A stretch of 64,000 nt of DNA from Lachnospiraceae bacterium V9D3004 (GCA_000621985.1 JHWW01000002.1:1-64000); one strand, 5' to 3'. Counted from the stretch's first letter, positions 22,227 to 32,283 are shown. Translations and numbers: made by a program. Notes: generated by a model not told the origin, from the sequence alone.

Positions 22227-23661
22227 CCTTATGTGATGTGTATTTTTTTCTGCGATCCTTATCAGCATGAATACGATAATATTCTTCCTTGTCCCTGTAC
22301 ATGTTGTCGTCGGCGATCTGCATGGCCTTATTGATATCATATGTACCTGTGCAGTAAGTTGTACCGATGGCAAAGCTTACATTAGTTGTATTATCGGAGA
22401 GCTCTCGAAGTTTTTCAACATTCATCGAGAGTTCTTCTTTTGTGATGTACGGACAGAAGACTACGAATTCGTCTCCGCCGGATCTGTATATCTCATATCC
22501 TTCGAATACTGCTTTCAGAATATCAGCGGCATTAACAAGCAGCTTATCGCCTGCATCGTGTCCTTCATTATCATTCACGGTTTTCAACCCATTAAGATCC
22601 GCAAAAGCAATACCCATCGGAGATGGCAGTAAAGTCCCTTTTGAAGAGAGATCATCAAGTCGTTCATTTAATGCATTCCTGTTATTAAGTTGAGTCAGAC
22701 CGTCAACGAGACTCTTGAATTCCAGTTGTGACAAGAGCTGGTGATTTGCAATATCTGCAGCGATCAGGAAGGTGGTTAGTTCCAGGGTTTCTTTTATTTG
22801 CATGAGCTTTGAAGTGTCAAAATTCGCGGCTCTGACAAATCCGACAAGTGTCTGATTATATCTGATCGCAAACAGTATCAGATTATTTATGCCGTGAGTA
22901 TGCAGTGATTTATACCAGACCGGGTCACGTTCTTCAAGCAGTGAGATGTCTTCAAGCAGCAGACAGTCGCTTAGATCAAGATCCTCTTCCCAGGCTTCGG
23001 CAACTTCAAAAGGAGTACGATTCATTTCTTTGGCATAGTTCTCAAGATATTCGTTGTGAACACCGGTTTCATTAATGTAGCAGCATTTATGTTTGTTCTT
23101 ATCAATGGTGTAGATTGAACACTTTTCGGCACCGCAATAATCTTTGATCACCGTGATCGCAGCCGCCATAGCCTGATAGAAGTCTGATGTTTCATGAAGT
23201 TTGATGCTGATATTCATAACCGCGTTGGCAACATCGGGTGATTTTTGTGACATGGAATCGGTCTCCACAACATCCGAAAATGTTATTATGTACAGACAAT
23301 ATACAGTCCGGGTATTGTTATCATTATTGTAGGAATCATCTGTATCGTCTTTTTTCGGCTCCTTTACGGGAATATAGAATCCCTTAAGCCAGATGCCTCT
23401 TGCATTCACGTAGGAATACAAAGGTTCGGTTGAACTTGCACATCTGTATACGAAGCTTTCAAAATTAACGTCCTTCCAATAATGATAGTATGGGATGCCC
23501 GGATAGAATTCAGGTGCATCCGGAGTCATCTTAAGCATTATCTCATTTTTCTTGTTGAAAGCCATAAGACGTATCTCGCTGTAACTGCCATCCGGAAGAA
23601 TATCAAATGAGAACAGACTTGCATATCCGTCAATTCCTTCGATCCAAGATTCGTACCACAT
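22222..23661 (-). CDS. GAF-GGDEF diguanylate cyclase (soluble)
   Basis: A 479-residue protein without membrane spans. Residues 1-150 form an unrecognised N-terminal domain (YESWIEGIDGYASLFSFDIL), about 160-330 fits a GAF fold (DYCGAEKCSIYTIDKNKHKC ... NNLILFAIRYNQTLVGFVRA), and 345-465 a GGDEF domain with intact SGGDEF loop and MGIAFADLNGLKTVNDNEGH. No RxxD site precedes the loop. AGGGAGGG before ATG 23661 sets the start; the longer frame to 23787 crosses the promoter. Divergent from the HD-GYP gene at 23810, giving a make/break pair for cyclic-di-GMP. Confidence 0.88.
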   Translation of the reverse strand: MWYESWIEGIDGYASLFSFDILPDGSYSEIRLMAFNKKNEIMLKMTPDAPEFYPGIPYYHYWKDVNFESFVYRCASSTEPLYSYVNARGIWLKGFYIPVKEPKKDDTDDSYNNDNNTRTVYCLYIITFSDVVETDSMSQKSPDVANAVMNISIKLHETSDFYQAMAAAITVIKDYCGAEKCSIYTIDKNKHKCCYINETGVHNEYLENYAKEMNRTPFEVAEAWEEDLDLSDCLLLEDISLLEERDPVWYKSLHTHGINNLILFAIRYNQTLVGFVRAANFDTSKLMQIKETLELTTFLIAADIANHQLLSQLEFKSLVDGLTQLNNRNALNERLDDLSSKGTLLPSPMGIAFADLNGLKTVNDNEGHDAGDKLLVNAADILKAVFEGYEIYRSGGDEFVVFCPYITKEELSMNVEKLRELSDNTTNVSFAIGTTYCTGTYDINKAMQIADDNMYRDKEEYYRIHADKDRRKKYTSHKE

Positions 23662-23686
23662 ATAAAACCCTCCCTTATACATTACC

Positions 23687-23715
23687 ATTATACTCCTTAT
23701 GTCGCATAAAAACAA
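23687..23715 (-). promoter_or_regulatory. Promoter of the GAF-GGDEF gene
   Basis: Minus strand TTGTTT (23715-23710), 17-bp spacer, TATAAT (23692-23687), 26 bp from the start codon. Confidence 0.7.
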
Positions 23716-23720
23716 ATTAT

Positions 23721-23749
23721 TTGCATGATAATTGCATACATGGTAAAAT
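23721..23749 (+). promoter_or_regulatory. Promoter of the HD-GYP gene
   Basis: TTGCAT (23721-23726), 17-bp spacer, TAAAAT (23744-23749). Its -35 lies 5 bp from the -35 of the opposing promoter, so the two could not easily be occupied at once. Confidence 0.65.
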
Positions 23750-23809
23750 GTAATGTAGGAAAGAACGGTGATAACCCGAATGTTCAAAGCGTTATAAGGG
23801 GTATTGGTT

Positions 23810-25495
23810 ATGTTGTTTTATTACGATTTGGTATTTCTTCTTGCATTGGTTCTTACATATATATATACATTCATGTGGCGCAGACATTTTGATGTCCATA
23901 TCGCGATGCTGTACATTCTGACATGTATTGTCAATCTCGGATACATGCTTGGTGCTCACAGCTCGACTCTTGAGGAGGCTCTTTTAGCCAATAAGATCAC
24001 TTATCTTGCAGGATGTTATCTTATGCTTTTTGCAATGCTTGCAATTCTTTCTCTTTGCAGGTTCAGAATAAGAAAAGTCATAAGCCTGTTTTTTGTATCA
24101 TTTTCAACGATAATTTATCTGTGTCAGCTTACTTCCGGATATTCGGACATATTTTACAAGAGCGTATCTTTGGGATACAGGAACGGCGTTCCTTATCTGA
24201 TCAAAGTGTACGGTTTTACTCATACATTATATCAGGTAATGCTGATCATTTATTATTTTATTATGATATGGGCTATCGTATATACATATGTTCGTAAGAA
24301 GCAGGTTCCTCAAAGGATCCTGAGGCTTATAACTTTGACTGTAACTACGGCTCTTATATGTTATTTCCTTGGATCAAAGCTTATTCCCGGAGTCGACCTT
24401 ATGCCATTGTCATATGATCTGGGAATTCTCATATATCTGTTCATTGTTAACAGGGCATCAATGTATGAGATAAATGAATCTGCGGTCGATTCTCTTGTGC
24501 AAAAGGGTGAGACGGGTTTTATATCGTTTGATTATCACTTCAGATATCTCGGAAGTAATGATACGGCAAAAGAATTCTTCCCCGAACTTAAGAATATTAT
24601 GCTGGAAGATCATCTGACGGACATTATACCGATCAAGTATGATCTGGAACGATGGGTTGAGGATTATTCCGAAGATGAAAGCAAAGATGTCATATTATAC
24701 GAAAAGAACGGGATGTATTACAATATCAGGATCGCTCACCTCTATAACGGTTCTATGATACCTTCAGGTTATCAGTTATTTATTACCGACGATACCAAAA
24801 ATCAAAAATATATATCACTTCTCAATTCTTTCAATACTGAGCTTAAGGCGGAAGTTACCGAGAAGACAAAAAGTATTGTGGCAATACATGATAATTTTAT
24901 TCTCGGAATGGCAACCATTGTTGAAAGCCGCGACAACTCGACTGGCGGTCACATTCGAAGAACAAGTGATGTTGTCCGTATACTGGTTGAGACAATGAAA
25001 GATATGAAAGTATTCGACCTTACGGATGATTTCTGTGAAAAAGTCATCAAAACGGCTCCTTTGCATGATATAGGAAAGATTGCTGTCAATGATGCGATAC
25101 TTAGAAAACCCGGCAAGTTTACTCCTGAAGAATTCGAAGAGATGAAGAAGCACAGTTCGGAAGGTGCAAGAGTACTGAATGAGATACTTATCGATGACGA
25201 CGAAGAATTCAAGCAGATAGCCGAGAATATTGCTCATTATCATCATGAAAGATGGGATGGAAGCGGATATCCCGAAGGACTGGCAGGAGAGGATATTCCA
25301 CTTGAAGCGCGTATCATGGCCGTTGCCGATGTTTATGACGCACTGGTAAGCAGAAGAGTATATAAGAAGGCATTTTCATTTGATGAGGCTCATGAGATCA
25401 TTATGAAAGGCATGGGAAGCCAGTTTGATAAGAGACTTGAACCGTGTTATCTGAAGGCACGGGAAAGACTTGAGATGTACTATAGTATTATATGA
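23810..25495 (+). CDS. 7TM-sensor HD-GYP cyclic-di-GMP phosphodiesterase
   Basis: A 561-residue protein. Residues 1-215 carry seven hydrophobic spans resembling the 7TM N-terminal module of some histidine kinases; about 225-335 is PAS-like; a short coiled coil (LNTELKAEVTEKTKSIVAIH) leads to an HD-GYP domain from about 365. HD metal ligands are in APLHDIGKI, and the signature HHERWDGSGYPEGLAGEDIP is complete, as is RIMAVADVYDALVSRRVYK. HD-GYP domains hydrolyse cyclic-di-GMP to pGpG/GMP. AAGGGG 8 bases upstream supports ATG 23810 over TTG 23804. Convergent with the chemoreceptor gene; a bidirectional terminator separates them. Confidence 0.92.
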   Translation: MLFYYDLVFLLALVLTYIYTFMWRRHFDVHIAMLYILTCIVNLGYMLGAHSSTLEEALLANKITYLAGCYLMLFAMLAILSLCRFRIRKVISLFFVSFSTIIYLCQLTSGYSDIFYKSVSLGYRNGVPYLIKVYGFTHTLYQVMLIIYYFIMIWAIVYTYVRKKQVPQRILRLITLTVTTALICYFLGSKLIPGVDLMPLSYDLGILIYLFIVNRASMYEINESAVDSLVQKGETGFISFDYHFRYLGSNDTAKEFFPELKNIMLEDHLTDIIPIKYDLERWVEDYSEDESKDVILYEKNGMYYNIRIAHLYNGSMIPSGYQLFITDDTKNQKYISLLNSFNTELKAEVTEKTKSIVAIHDNFILGMATIVESRDNSTGGHIRRTSDVVRILVETMKDMKVFDLTDDFCEKVIKTAPLHDIGKIAVNDAILRKPGKFTPEEFEEMKKHSSEGARVLNEILIDDDEEFKQIAENIAHYHHERWDGSGYPEGLAGEDIPLEARIMAVADVYDALVSRRVYKKAFSFDEAHEIIMKGMGSQFDKRLEPCYLKARERLEMYYSII

Positions 25496-25515
25496 TGAAT
25501 AAAAAAAACAATTAC

Positions 25516-25554
25516 AAAAACGAGTAGGATTGAACTTTACCCTACTCGTTTTTG
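25516..25554. terminator. Bidirectional terminator between HD-GYP and chemoreceptor genes
   Basis: ACGAGTAGG (25520-25528) pairs perfectly with CCTACTCGT (25541-25549); an A-run precedes and a T-run follows, so it can stop transcription from both convergent genes. Confidence 0.92.
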
Positions 25555-25597
25555 CTTGTAAAAATATATGTATTTATTACTGTAATTATGTCGCTTA

Positions 25598-27343
25598 TCA
25601 GATCTTGAACATTGCAACATTCTCTCTGAGTTCTTCGGCAATATGCTTAAGGTTCTCAGCCTGCTCAACAACATTGACCATGTTGGAATCGAGCATTGTG
25701 AGTGATGCGCTTGTCTCTTCTGTAGATGCTGCATTCTCTTCGGATACGGATGAAAGAGATTCCACAGAATCAATGATCGAATTCTTGTTATCATCGAGTG
25801 ACTGAACAAGACTTACTATCTGATTATTACCGGATTCCGTATCATGAAGCATAGCGATCATCTCCTGGAATGATGCACTCATGCTGTTAAGAGCATCAGC
25901 TTCTTTCTCAGTGGCAATTCTGATATCTTCGGTAAGTGACTTGTTCTGCTCGGAAAGATCGGTGATCTTCTTAAGCATCTCGGTTATCTCATTAGCTGCG
26001 TCATTGGACTTCTCAGCAAGTTCTTTGATGTTATCAGCAACAACTGCAAATCCTTTACCTGCCTCACCGGCTCTTGCAGCTTCGATTGAAGCATTAAGTG
26101 CAAGAAGGTTTGTCTGGTTGGCAATTGATATAATAAGTTCTGCAGCCTGACTTATCTGGGTTACAACAACTGCGGTTTCGTTAACTGATTCTGATACGTG
26201 TTCGGCTTTCTGTCTTGTATGCTGTCCTGATTCAGCAAGTTCACCAAGCTGATCCTGAACTCTTGCGGATTCTTCCATAACTGTACGTCCGTTCTCTAAG
26301 TTGGAGTTTGCTGCTCCGAGAACATCCTCAACAGCATTTCCGATATTTATAGTCATATTGGAAGTGAACTGTACATCGTTTGCCATTGCCGTTGCACCAT
26401 CGGCAAGATCCGATACTGCCTGATTGATATCTGCTGTAGCCTGCTGACTGTTGGATATCTTTTCCTGTGCTTCTGTAGCACCGTCATCAACGCCCTGAGC
26501 ATTCTGTACGATCTTGCTTATAGCAGCATGAAGATTCTGTCTCATGCTCTCTGCAGATCTTGCAATTCCCTTGAATTCCTTAATAGGTGATGATGTGTCG
26601 ATATGTGTTACAAAATCGCCTGTTGCCATATTATCGATAGAATCAGCTGTTCTCTTAACGCCCTTAGACAATGCTCTGGCAGTAAGTATAACGAGCAAAA
26701 TGATGATGACGATCACAACACCGAAGATAATACTTATGGTAATTATACTTTTCTGAAGTCCTGTTCTGGCATAACCCTCTTCCAGTTCAGCCCATTTTTC
26801 TACGATATCGGTCATATCAGATATTGCATCACGTGCTAAATTGAAATCTGAATTGAATGCTGTCCAGTCACCTGTATCAGTATCAAAATCATAAGTTGAC
26901 AGCCAATGTGCATAAGCAGTTTCGAATTCCTCCTCGAGCTGCTTGATATTCTTTCCGTTATCAAGTGTTGTTCCGGTATAAAGCAACTCATTACCTTTAG
27001 CGATTTCCATGGATTCGTGAACTCTGTCTAAGACCTGTTGTTTATTTTCTTTATAGTCGTTAAGCATATCGGCAAGATGCTCTTCAAGTCCCGGAATCTG
27101 CTTCATGTCATAGTACTGAATTCCTCCGACCAGTGCCTGGTACAGATCACGGTCAGCGTTAACAAGATTGGAATTAACCTTATATAGTGTGTCGAAGTAT
27201 AGTTTTTCGCCGTCATTATACGTTTTGTTCGTTGTTATACCCATAAGTATTACAGATACAACCAGACATATGATGGTTGGTGTTACGAGCATGATCAATG
27301 CTGCCATGAATGAAAGATTTGATTTTGCAAATAATTTTCTCAT
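25598..27343 (-). CDS. Methyl-accepting chemotaxis protein
   Basis: A 581-residue chemoreceptor: TM1 about 12-35, a helical ligand domain to about 190, TM2 about 193-217 ([19 protein letters not shown]), HAMP about 218-270, and a long signalling coiled coil with the conserved hairpin tip [16 protein letters not shown]. It should signal to CheA/CheW; none of the che genes is in this window. GGGAGGAG before ATG 27343 sets the start; the longer frame to 27397 overlaps the promoter leader. No C-terminal CheR pentapeptide. Ligand unknown. Confidence 0.95.
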   Translation of the reverse strand: MRKLFAKSNLSFMAALIMLVTPTIICLVVSVILMGITTNKTYNDGEKLYFDTLYKVNSNLVNADRDLYQALVGGIQYYDMKQIPGLEEHLADMLNDYKENKQQVLDRVHESMEIAKGNELLYTGTTLDNGKNIKQLEEEFETAYAHWLSTYDFDTDTGDWTAFNSDFNLARDAISDMTDIVEKWAELEEGYARTGLQKSIITISIIFGVVIVIIILLVILTARALSKGVKRTADSIDNMATGDFVTHIDTSSPIKEFKGIARSAESMRQNLHAAISKIVQNAQGVDDGATEAQEKISNSQQATADINQAVSDLADGATAMANDVQFTSNMTINIGNAVEDVLGAANSNLENGRTVMEESARVQDQLGELAESGQHTRQKAEHVSESVNETAVVVTQISQAAELIISIANQTNLLALNASIEAARAGEAGKGFAVVADNIKELAEKSNDAANEITEMLKKITDLSEQNKSLTEDIRIATEKEADALNSMSASFQEMIAMLHDTESGNNQIVSLVQSLDDNKNSIIDSVESLSSVSEENAASTEETSASLTMLDSNMVNVVEQAENLKHIAEELRENVAMFKI

Positions 27344-27397
27344 AGATTTGACTCCTCCCTGATGATGTGTATATGATAAAATTAAAAGTATAAACAT

Positions 27398-27426
27398 ATT
27401 ATAAACTAAAAATCAAATATTGTCAA
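27398..27426 (-). promoter_or_regulatory. Chemoreceptor gene promoter
   Basis: Minus strand TTGACA (27426-27421), exactly 17 bp, TATAAT (27403-27398): a perfect sigma-A promoter rather than a motility-sigma one. Confidence 0.85.
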
Positions 27427-27461
27427 AGTATATCCGCAAAGATTTACAGAATTTTGTAGTA

Positions 27462-27490
27462 TTGTTATAAATGATCGTATAATGTATAAT
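27462..27490 (+). promoter_or_regulatory. Promoter of the alpha/beta-hydrolase gene
   Basis: TTGTTA (27462-27467), 17-bp spacer, TATAAT (27485-27490). Another TATAAT at 27478-27483 could act with TTGTAG (27454-27459, 18-bp spacer). Confidence 0.65.
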
Positions 27491-27600
27491 GACATGTAAG
27501 ACAATATATGAAAAAAGACAGCTGAACAGTTACAATACATTATTAAATGACTAATACGGGAACCCGGAATATCCCGGAGTATATAAGGAGGAGAACGAGC

Positions 27601-28434
27601 ATGGCATATATTCGGGTAAATAATTATATTAAGTTATATTATGAAGAATACGGAACCGGTGACAGGGTTATAATATCAGCCCAGGCGGGATTCTATCCCG
27701 AAGGATTGCAGCAGGCCATGGCGAAGAGAGGTTATCATGTGTATTGCCTGACACTTCGCGGGTTTGCACCGTCGTCGTATATTACCGAAGATTATGGGGA
27801 TTCATGGTATGATGTATTTGCGGATGATGTTATATGTCTTGCCGACAGTCTCGGGATTAAGAAGTTTAGCTATATGGGAGCTTCGCACGGTGCAGGTGTA
27901 GGATGGCATCTTGTTATAAGACATCCGGACAGAGTGTCTGCTTTTGTTGCAGTCGTTCCCGGTCCACACAGTCTGAAGGAAGGTTCGATGTCTTACAGAC
28001 AGATGATGATGAAGGGCATCATTACCAAGATACCTCCTTTTGACCCACCAATCGACAATGATCCGGCGCGTGATGTACGAAGGAGAAGACGTGAAGAGAA
28101 GATAAGTGATCTTCCTGAAGCCGATCCGCGTGAGAAGAACATAGATTACGGGAGACCGCTTATGAGATGCGGCAGTGAGGAAAAGTTATGTGAGATGCTT
28201 TCGGGTATTATGACACCGACCATCATACTCGGAGGAACAGAGGATCCCATCAATACGCCGGAACTTATGATGCGTACCGCAGGCTGTCTGCCTCATTGCA
28301 AACTGGTTATGTATTCTAATTGCGGACACAACATAGATACGGATATTACGGAAGAATTGACGGAAGAAGCAGACCGTTTCATTATCAGTACGGAAGCGGG
28401 CGGAAAGTGGTATGCTCCTGTTGAAGAGTCTTAA
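27601..28434 (+). CDS. Alpha/beta-fold hydrolase
   Basis: A 277-residue cytosolic hydrolase. The nucleophile elbow is GASHGAG (GxSxG), about residue 95; the acid is probably the Asp of GGTEDPINTPEL and the histidine that of NCGHNIDTDI. A basic segment (DVRRRRREEK) lies in the lid region. Substrate not inferable. AAGGAGGAG precedes ATG 27601; the in-frame ATG 27547 lacks a site. Independently transcribed between the chemoreceptor and the metal transporter. Confidence 0.82.
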   Translation: MAYIRVNNYIKLYYEEYGTGDRVIISAQAGFYPEGLQQAMAKRGYHVYCLTLRGFAPSSYITEDYGDSWYDVFADDVICLADSLGIKKFSYMGASHGAGVGWHLVIRHPDRVSAFVAVVPGPHSLKEGSMSYRQMMMKGIITKIPPFDPPIDNDPARDVRRRRREEKISDLPEADPREKNIDYGRPLMRCGSEEKLCEMLSGIMTPTIILGGTEDPINTPELMMRTAGCLPHCKLVMYSNCGHNIDTDITEELTEEADRFIISTEAGGKWYAPVEES

Positions 28435-28448
28435 TAGTAGTAACATGC

Positions 28449-28498
28449 TTGACAAACCATAACAATAATGATATTGTATTTGCGAACGTGTTGCAAAT
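28449..28498 (+). promoter_or_regulatory. Promoter and candidate metal-repressor box of the zinc/manganese transporter
   Basis: TTGACA (28449-28454), 17-bp spacer, TATTGT (28472-28477), followed at once by ATTTGC (28478-28483) and its inverted partner GCAAAT (28493-28498) with 9 bp between. The repeat covers the start point, as expected for a repressor such as Zur or MntR; which one cannot be told. Confidence 0.6.
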
Positions 28499-28518
28499 GT
28501 TGTTTTTTGGAGAATGAG

Positions 28519-29502
28519 ATGAAAAAGAAACTTCTATATACAATATCATTATTGTTTTGTATTTTATTTATCGGGGCATGTACGTCCGGTCCGTCATCGC
28601 TATCAGGTGATGCAAAATACAGTATCGTATGTTCATTTTTCCCGGAATATGAATGGGTAAAGGAACTTATTAAAGGAAATGAGAAAGATTACGAGATCAC
28701 AATGCTACTTGATAATGGAATAGATATCCACAGTTATCAGCCATCCACGGGGGATATAGTAAAGATATCTTCCGCCGATCTTTTCATATATGTGGGCGGT
28801 GAATCCGATTCATGGGCCACTGATGCATTGGCTGAAGCTGTTAATAAGAATATGCATGTTGTCAATCTGATGGAGACAGTCGGGGATTCTGTAAGAGAAG
28901 AGGAAATTATGGAAGGAATGGAAGGATCGGAGGATACTTCGGAAGATGAGAGTGAAGAAGAGCCCGAATATGATGAGCATGTGTGGTTGTCGCTCATCAA
29001 TACGAAGAAGATAGTATCATCCATAAAAGAGGCGCTTTGTGATATTGATGCAGCTAATTCGGGTATATATAATTCCAATGCCGAAGAATATAATAAGAAG
29101 CTTGACGAACTTGATTCAGAGTATAAAGAAGTGTTTAAGACTGAGAAAAAGCACACACTTTTGTTCGGTGACAGATTCCCGTTCAGATATATGTTTGATG
29201 ATTACGGGATTGAATATTATGCGGCATTCCCGGGTTGTTCCGCCGAGACGGAGGCAAGCTTTAAGACGGTAACATATCTTGCGGGAAAAGTTGAGGAACT
29301 GGGACTTTCAAGTGTTCTTGTCACGGAGACATCCGATAAGAAGATGGCTCAGACGATAATCGACAATACAGAAAGTAAGGATCAGGATATTCTCGTGCTC
29401 GATTCCATGCAGTCGAAGACATTACAGGATATTGAAAAAGGAACGACTTATCTCGGCATTATGCAAGAAAACCTTAATATATTAAAAAAAGCTATACAGT
29501 GA
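28519..29502 (+). CDS. znuA: Metal ABC transporter lipoprotein (ZnuA/AdcA-like)
   Basis: A 327-residue cluster A-I substrate-binding lipoprotein with lipobox FIGAC (Cys21). Metal ligands His71 (IDIHSYQPS) and His154 (EYDEHVW) are present, preceded by a very acidic loop (about 133-152, many Glu/Asp) where ZnuA has a His-rich loop. The third histidine expected in xxHDAFGYF is replaced: the equivalent segment reads LLFGDRFPFRYMF, a variant I associate with clostridial members; a nearby aspartate may substitute. Zn2+ is most likely, Mn2+ possible. GGAGA precedes ATG 28519. First gene of the znuA-znuC-znuB operon. Confidence 0.88.
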   Translation: MKKKLLYTISLLFCILFIGACTSGPSSLSGDAKYSIVCSFFPEYEWVKELIKGNEKDYEITMLLDNGIDIHSYQPSTGDIVKISSADLFIYVGGESDSWATDALAEAVNKNMHVVNLMETVGDSVREEEIMEGMEGSEDTSEDESEEEPEYDEHVWLSLINTKKIVSSIKEALCDIDAANSGIYNSNAEEYNKKLDELDSEYKEVFKTEKKHTLLFGDRFPFRYMFDDYGIEYYAAFPGCSAETEASFKTVTYLAGKVEELGLSSVLVTETSDKKMAQTIIDNTESKDQDILVLDSMQSKTLQDIEKGTTYLGIMQENLNILKKAIQ

Positions 29503-29523
29503 TTTTTACGGGGAGGCATTAAT

Positions 29524-30240
29524 ATGTCTGTTTTATGTGTTGATAATATATCCATAGGATATGAAGGAACGGCTGTTGCAAGCAATATTAGTTTTTCCGT
29601 GGAAGCCGGAGAGTATCTTTGTATCGTCGGTGAAAACGGTGCCGGTAAGAGTACTCTTTTAAAGACGCTTCTTCATATACAGAAACCCCTTGAAGGTAAT
29701 ATTACATACGAAAAAGAAGGAATAGGATATCTTCCGCAGCAATCCGTTATACAGAGGGATTTTCCTGCGTCGGTCTGGGAGATAGTATTATCGGGCAATC
29801 TGGCAAGACTCGGCAGAAGGCCTTTCTTTTCTTCCGCAGAAAAGAAGAATACAAAGATCAACATGGAACGTATGGGAATATGGGATATAAGAAAGAAAAG
29901 CTACAGGAATCTTTCGGGAGGACAGCAGCAGAGAGTTCTGCTCGCCAGAGCATTATGCGCTTCTTCGGATATATTGTTCCTTGATGAACCGGTCAGCGGG
30001 CTTGATCCCAGAGTTACGGTGGAATTCTACGAACTTCTCAAGAAGATAAATAATGAAGGTATGACTGTGATAATGGTATCACATGACATCAATGCAGCAA
30101 TAGAATATGCAGATCATATATTTCATATAGGAAGAGATTATGTGTTCTACGGAACAACCGAAGAATATCTGGACAGTGAAGCTGCCGGGTACATGGGGTT
30201 AAGAAAAGGCAGATCGGAGGAATCAATATGCGGAATATGA
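29524..30240 (+). CDS. znuC: Metal ABC transporter ATP-binding protein (ZnuC-like)
   Basis: A 238-residue ABC ATPase: Walker A GENGAGKST (about 38-46), Q-loop YLPQQSVI, signature LSGGQQQRV, Walker B ILFLDEP and switch His in MVSHDINA. It powers uptake with the ZnuB permease. GGGGAGG precedes ATG 29524; its end overlaps znuB by 13 bp. Confidence 0.92.
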   Translation: MSVLCVDNISIGYEGTAVASNISFSVEAGEYLCIVGENGAGKSTLLKTLLHIQKPLEGNITYEKEGIGYLPQQSVIQRDFPASVWEIVLSGNLARLGRRPFFSSAEKKNTKINMERMGIWDIRKKSYRNLSGGQQQRVLLARALCASSDILFLDEPVSGLDPRVTVEFYELLKKINNEGMTVIMVSHDINAAIEYADHIFHIGRDYVFYGTTEEYLDSEAAGYMGLRKGRSEESICGI

Positions 30241-31067
30241 TCGATACACTTGTATATTATTTTCAATTTCCGTTTGTATGGTACGCCCTTATTGTAGGCG
30301 TACTTATTGCGTTGTGCGCATCGCTTCTCGGAGTAACGCTTGTACTTAAGCGGTACTCTTTTATAGGTGACGGTCTGTCGCATGTTGCTTTCGGTGCCAT
30401 GGCTGTAGCTTCGGTGCTCAATCTCGCTGACAATACGATCCTTACTCTTCCGGTAACGGTGATAGTGGCTGTATTATTGTTAAAAGCCGGACAGAATACC
30501 AATATAAAAGGTGACGCTGTAATAGCGGTAGTTTCTGTCGGTGCGCTTGCTTTGGGATACATGATGATGAACGTTTTTTCTACTTCTGCCAATGTGTCCG
30601 GTGATGTATGCAGTACCTTGTTCGGATCGGCATCTATATTGACGCTTACCGGAACAGAGGTTATAATATGCGTAATACTGTCGGTATTTGTAATTGGGGT
30701 TTACATATTATTTTACAACAGGATATTTGCGGTAACATTTGATGAGAATTTTGCAAGAGCTACAGGAACGGGTGTGAACAGATATAATCTTCTTGTTGCA
30801 GTCATTATTGCAGTCATTATCGTGCTTGGAATGAACCTTGCGGGTTCACTTCTTATATCGGCTCTCATAATATTCCCGGCATTGTCAGCCATGAGTATTC
30901 TGCACAACTTCAGGGGTGTGGTCGTATGTTCGGCAATAATATCCGTAGTATGCGCAGTGGTCGGAATGATCGCTTCAATATTGTTTGAAACTCCCACAGG
31001 TTCAACAATAGTGATATGCGATATGGTTGTGTATGCGGTATGTTACCTGTTACGATTCAGGCAGTAG
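30228..31067 (+). CDS. znuB: Metal ABC transporter permease (ZnuB-like)
   Basis: A 279-residue ABC-3 family permease with about eight membrane spans; RYSFIGDGLSHVAFGAMAVA is the conserved region contacting the ATPase, and GSLLISALIIFPALSAMSIL is the core pore segment. CGGAGGA six bases upstream favours ATG 30228, which overlaps znuC. No terminator is visible between its stop and sbcD (58 bp). Confidence 0.92.
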   Translation: MRNMIDTLVYYFQFPFVWYALIVGVLIALCASLLGVTLVLKRYSFIGDGLSHVAFGAMAVASVLNLADNTILTLPVTVIVAVLLLKAGQNTNIKGDAVIAVVSVGALALGYMMMNVFSTSANVSGDVCSTLFGSASILTLTGTEVIICVILSVFVIGVYILFYNRIFAVTFDENFARATGTGVNRYNLLVAVIIAVIIVLGMNLAGSLLISALIIFPALSAMSILHNFRGVVVCSAIISVVCAVVGMIASILFETPTGSTIVICDMVVYAVCYLLRFRQ

Positions 31068-31125
31068 TTCGGGACGTATTTTACAGGTCCTCGAACGACT
31101 ATAATAAGAACAGGACGGTAAGCAT

Positions 31126-32283
31126 ATGGTATTATTGCATCTCGGAGATATTCATTTTGGTAAGTCACTTTGCGGGTTTGATCTTATTGATGATCAAAGA
31201 TATATACTCGATCAGATCCTTAATATGATTGAGGATAAAAAAGTTGATGCGGTTCTTATTGCGGGTGATGTTTATGACAGAGCGATCCCAAGTGAGGCCG
31301 CGACCAATCTGTTGAATGATTTTCTTAATCAGCTTGTAAAAAGATCTGTTACCGTATTCATGATAAGCGGTAATCACGATTCCGATGAACGTCTTAATTT
31401 CGGAAGTGAATTATTCAGAACCAATAATATATATATTTCTTCAGTGTTCAGAGGAAGCATGTTCAGTCAGACCCTGCGGGATGAATACGGCGAGGTCTGT
31501 ATATGGCTGCTTCCTTTTGTTAAAGCTTCTCAGGTGAAACGTTATTATCCCGATTCGAAGATAGAATCCTATGACGATGCCGTAAGGACAATAATTGAAA
31601 ATGAACAGATTGACAATGACAAAAGGAATGTCATCATTGCTCATCAGTTCGTTGCGGGAAAACATGCGGATCCGGTAACTGCGGGTTCCGAGAGCGTAGC
31701 GGTTCAGAATGTAGGACTTGTTGAAAAGATAAGCTGCAGTTGTTTTGATCCTTTTGATTATGTGGCTCTCGGTCATATTCATTCCGCTCAGTCGGTCGGA
31801 AGAGATACAGTCAGATATTCGGGATCGCCCCTTAAGTATTCTCTGAGTGAGATCAATAATGAAAAATCCGTTCCCGTGATCACGCTCAAGGAAAAAGGAG
31901 ATGTCGGGATCGAGCTGGTGCCGCTTAAACCAAAGAGGGATGTTCGTCATATCAAAGGAAAGATGAACATACTTCTTGATAAGGTTAATGTGGTCGATAC
32001 CGATGATTATATGTATGTTACTCTTACGGATGAGGATGTTATAGAAGATGTAATGGGAATATTCAGAAAGACATATCCGAACACCGTTAAGATCGATTAT
32101 GACAATTCACACACAAGGGAAATGGAGAAGATTGACATTACGGAGATATCGGGTAATAAGACATATGAAGAGATCGTAAGTGAATTCTACAATTATGTAT
32201 TCGGTACGGACATAACCGAAGAAGAGATGTCTGTCATGAAAGAAGCAGCAAAGGAGGCCGGGATTATAGATGAAACCAATTAA
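31126..32283 (+). CDS. sbcD: SbcD (Mre11-like) nuclease subunit
   Basis: A 385-residue calcineurin-like phosphoesterase. Metal-binding motifs in order: GDIHFG (about 7-12), AGDVYDR, SGNHDSDER, AHQF and LGHIHSAQ. With SbcC it cleaves hairpins and processes double-strand breaks and covalently blocked ends. AGGACGG precedes ATG 31126. Its last 14 bp overlap sbcC, so translation is coupled. Confidence 0.95.
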   Translation: MVLLHLGDIHFGKSLCGFDLIDDQRYILDQILNMIEDKKVDAVLIAGDVYDRAIPSEAATNLLNDFLNQLVKRSVTVFMISGNHDSDERLNFGSELFRTNNIYISSVFRGSMFSQTLRDEYGEVCIWLLPFVKASQVKRYYPDSKIESYDDAVRTIIENEQIDNDKRNVIIAHQFVAGKHADPVTAGSESVAVQNVGLVEKISCSCFDPFDYVALGHIHSAQSVGRDTVRYSGSPLKYSLSEINNEKSVPVITLKEKGDVGIELVPLKPKRDVRHIKGKMNILLDKVNVVDTDDYMYVTLTDEDVIEDVMGIFRKTYPNTVKIDYDNSHTREMEKIDITEISGNKTYEEIVSEFYNYVFGTDITEEEMSVMKEAAKEAGIIDETN

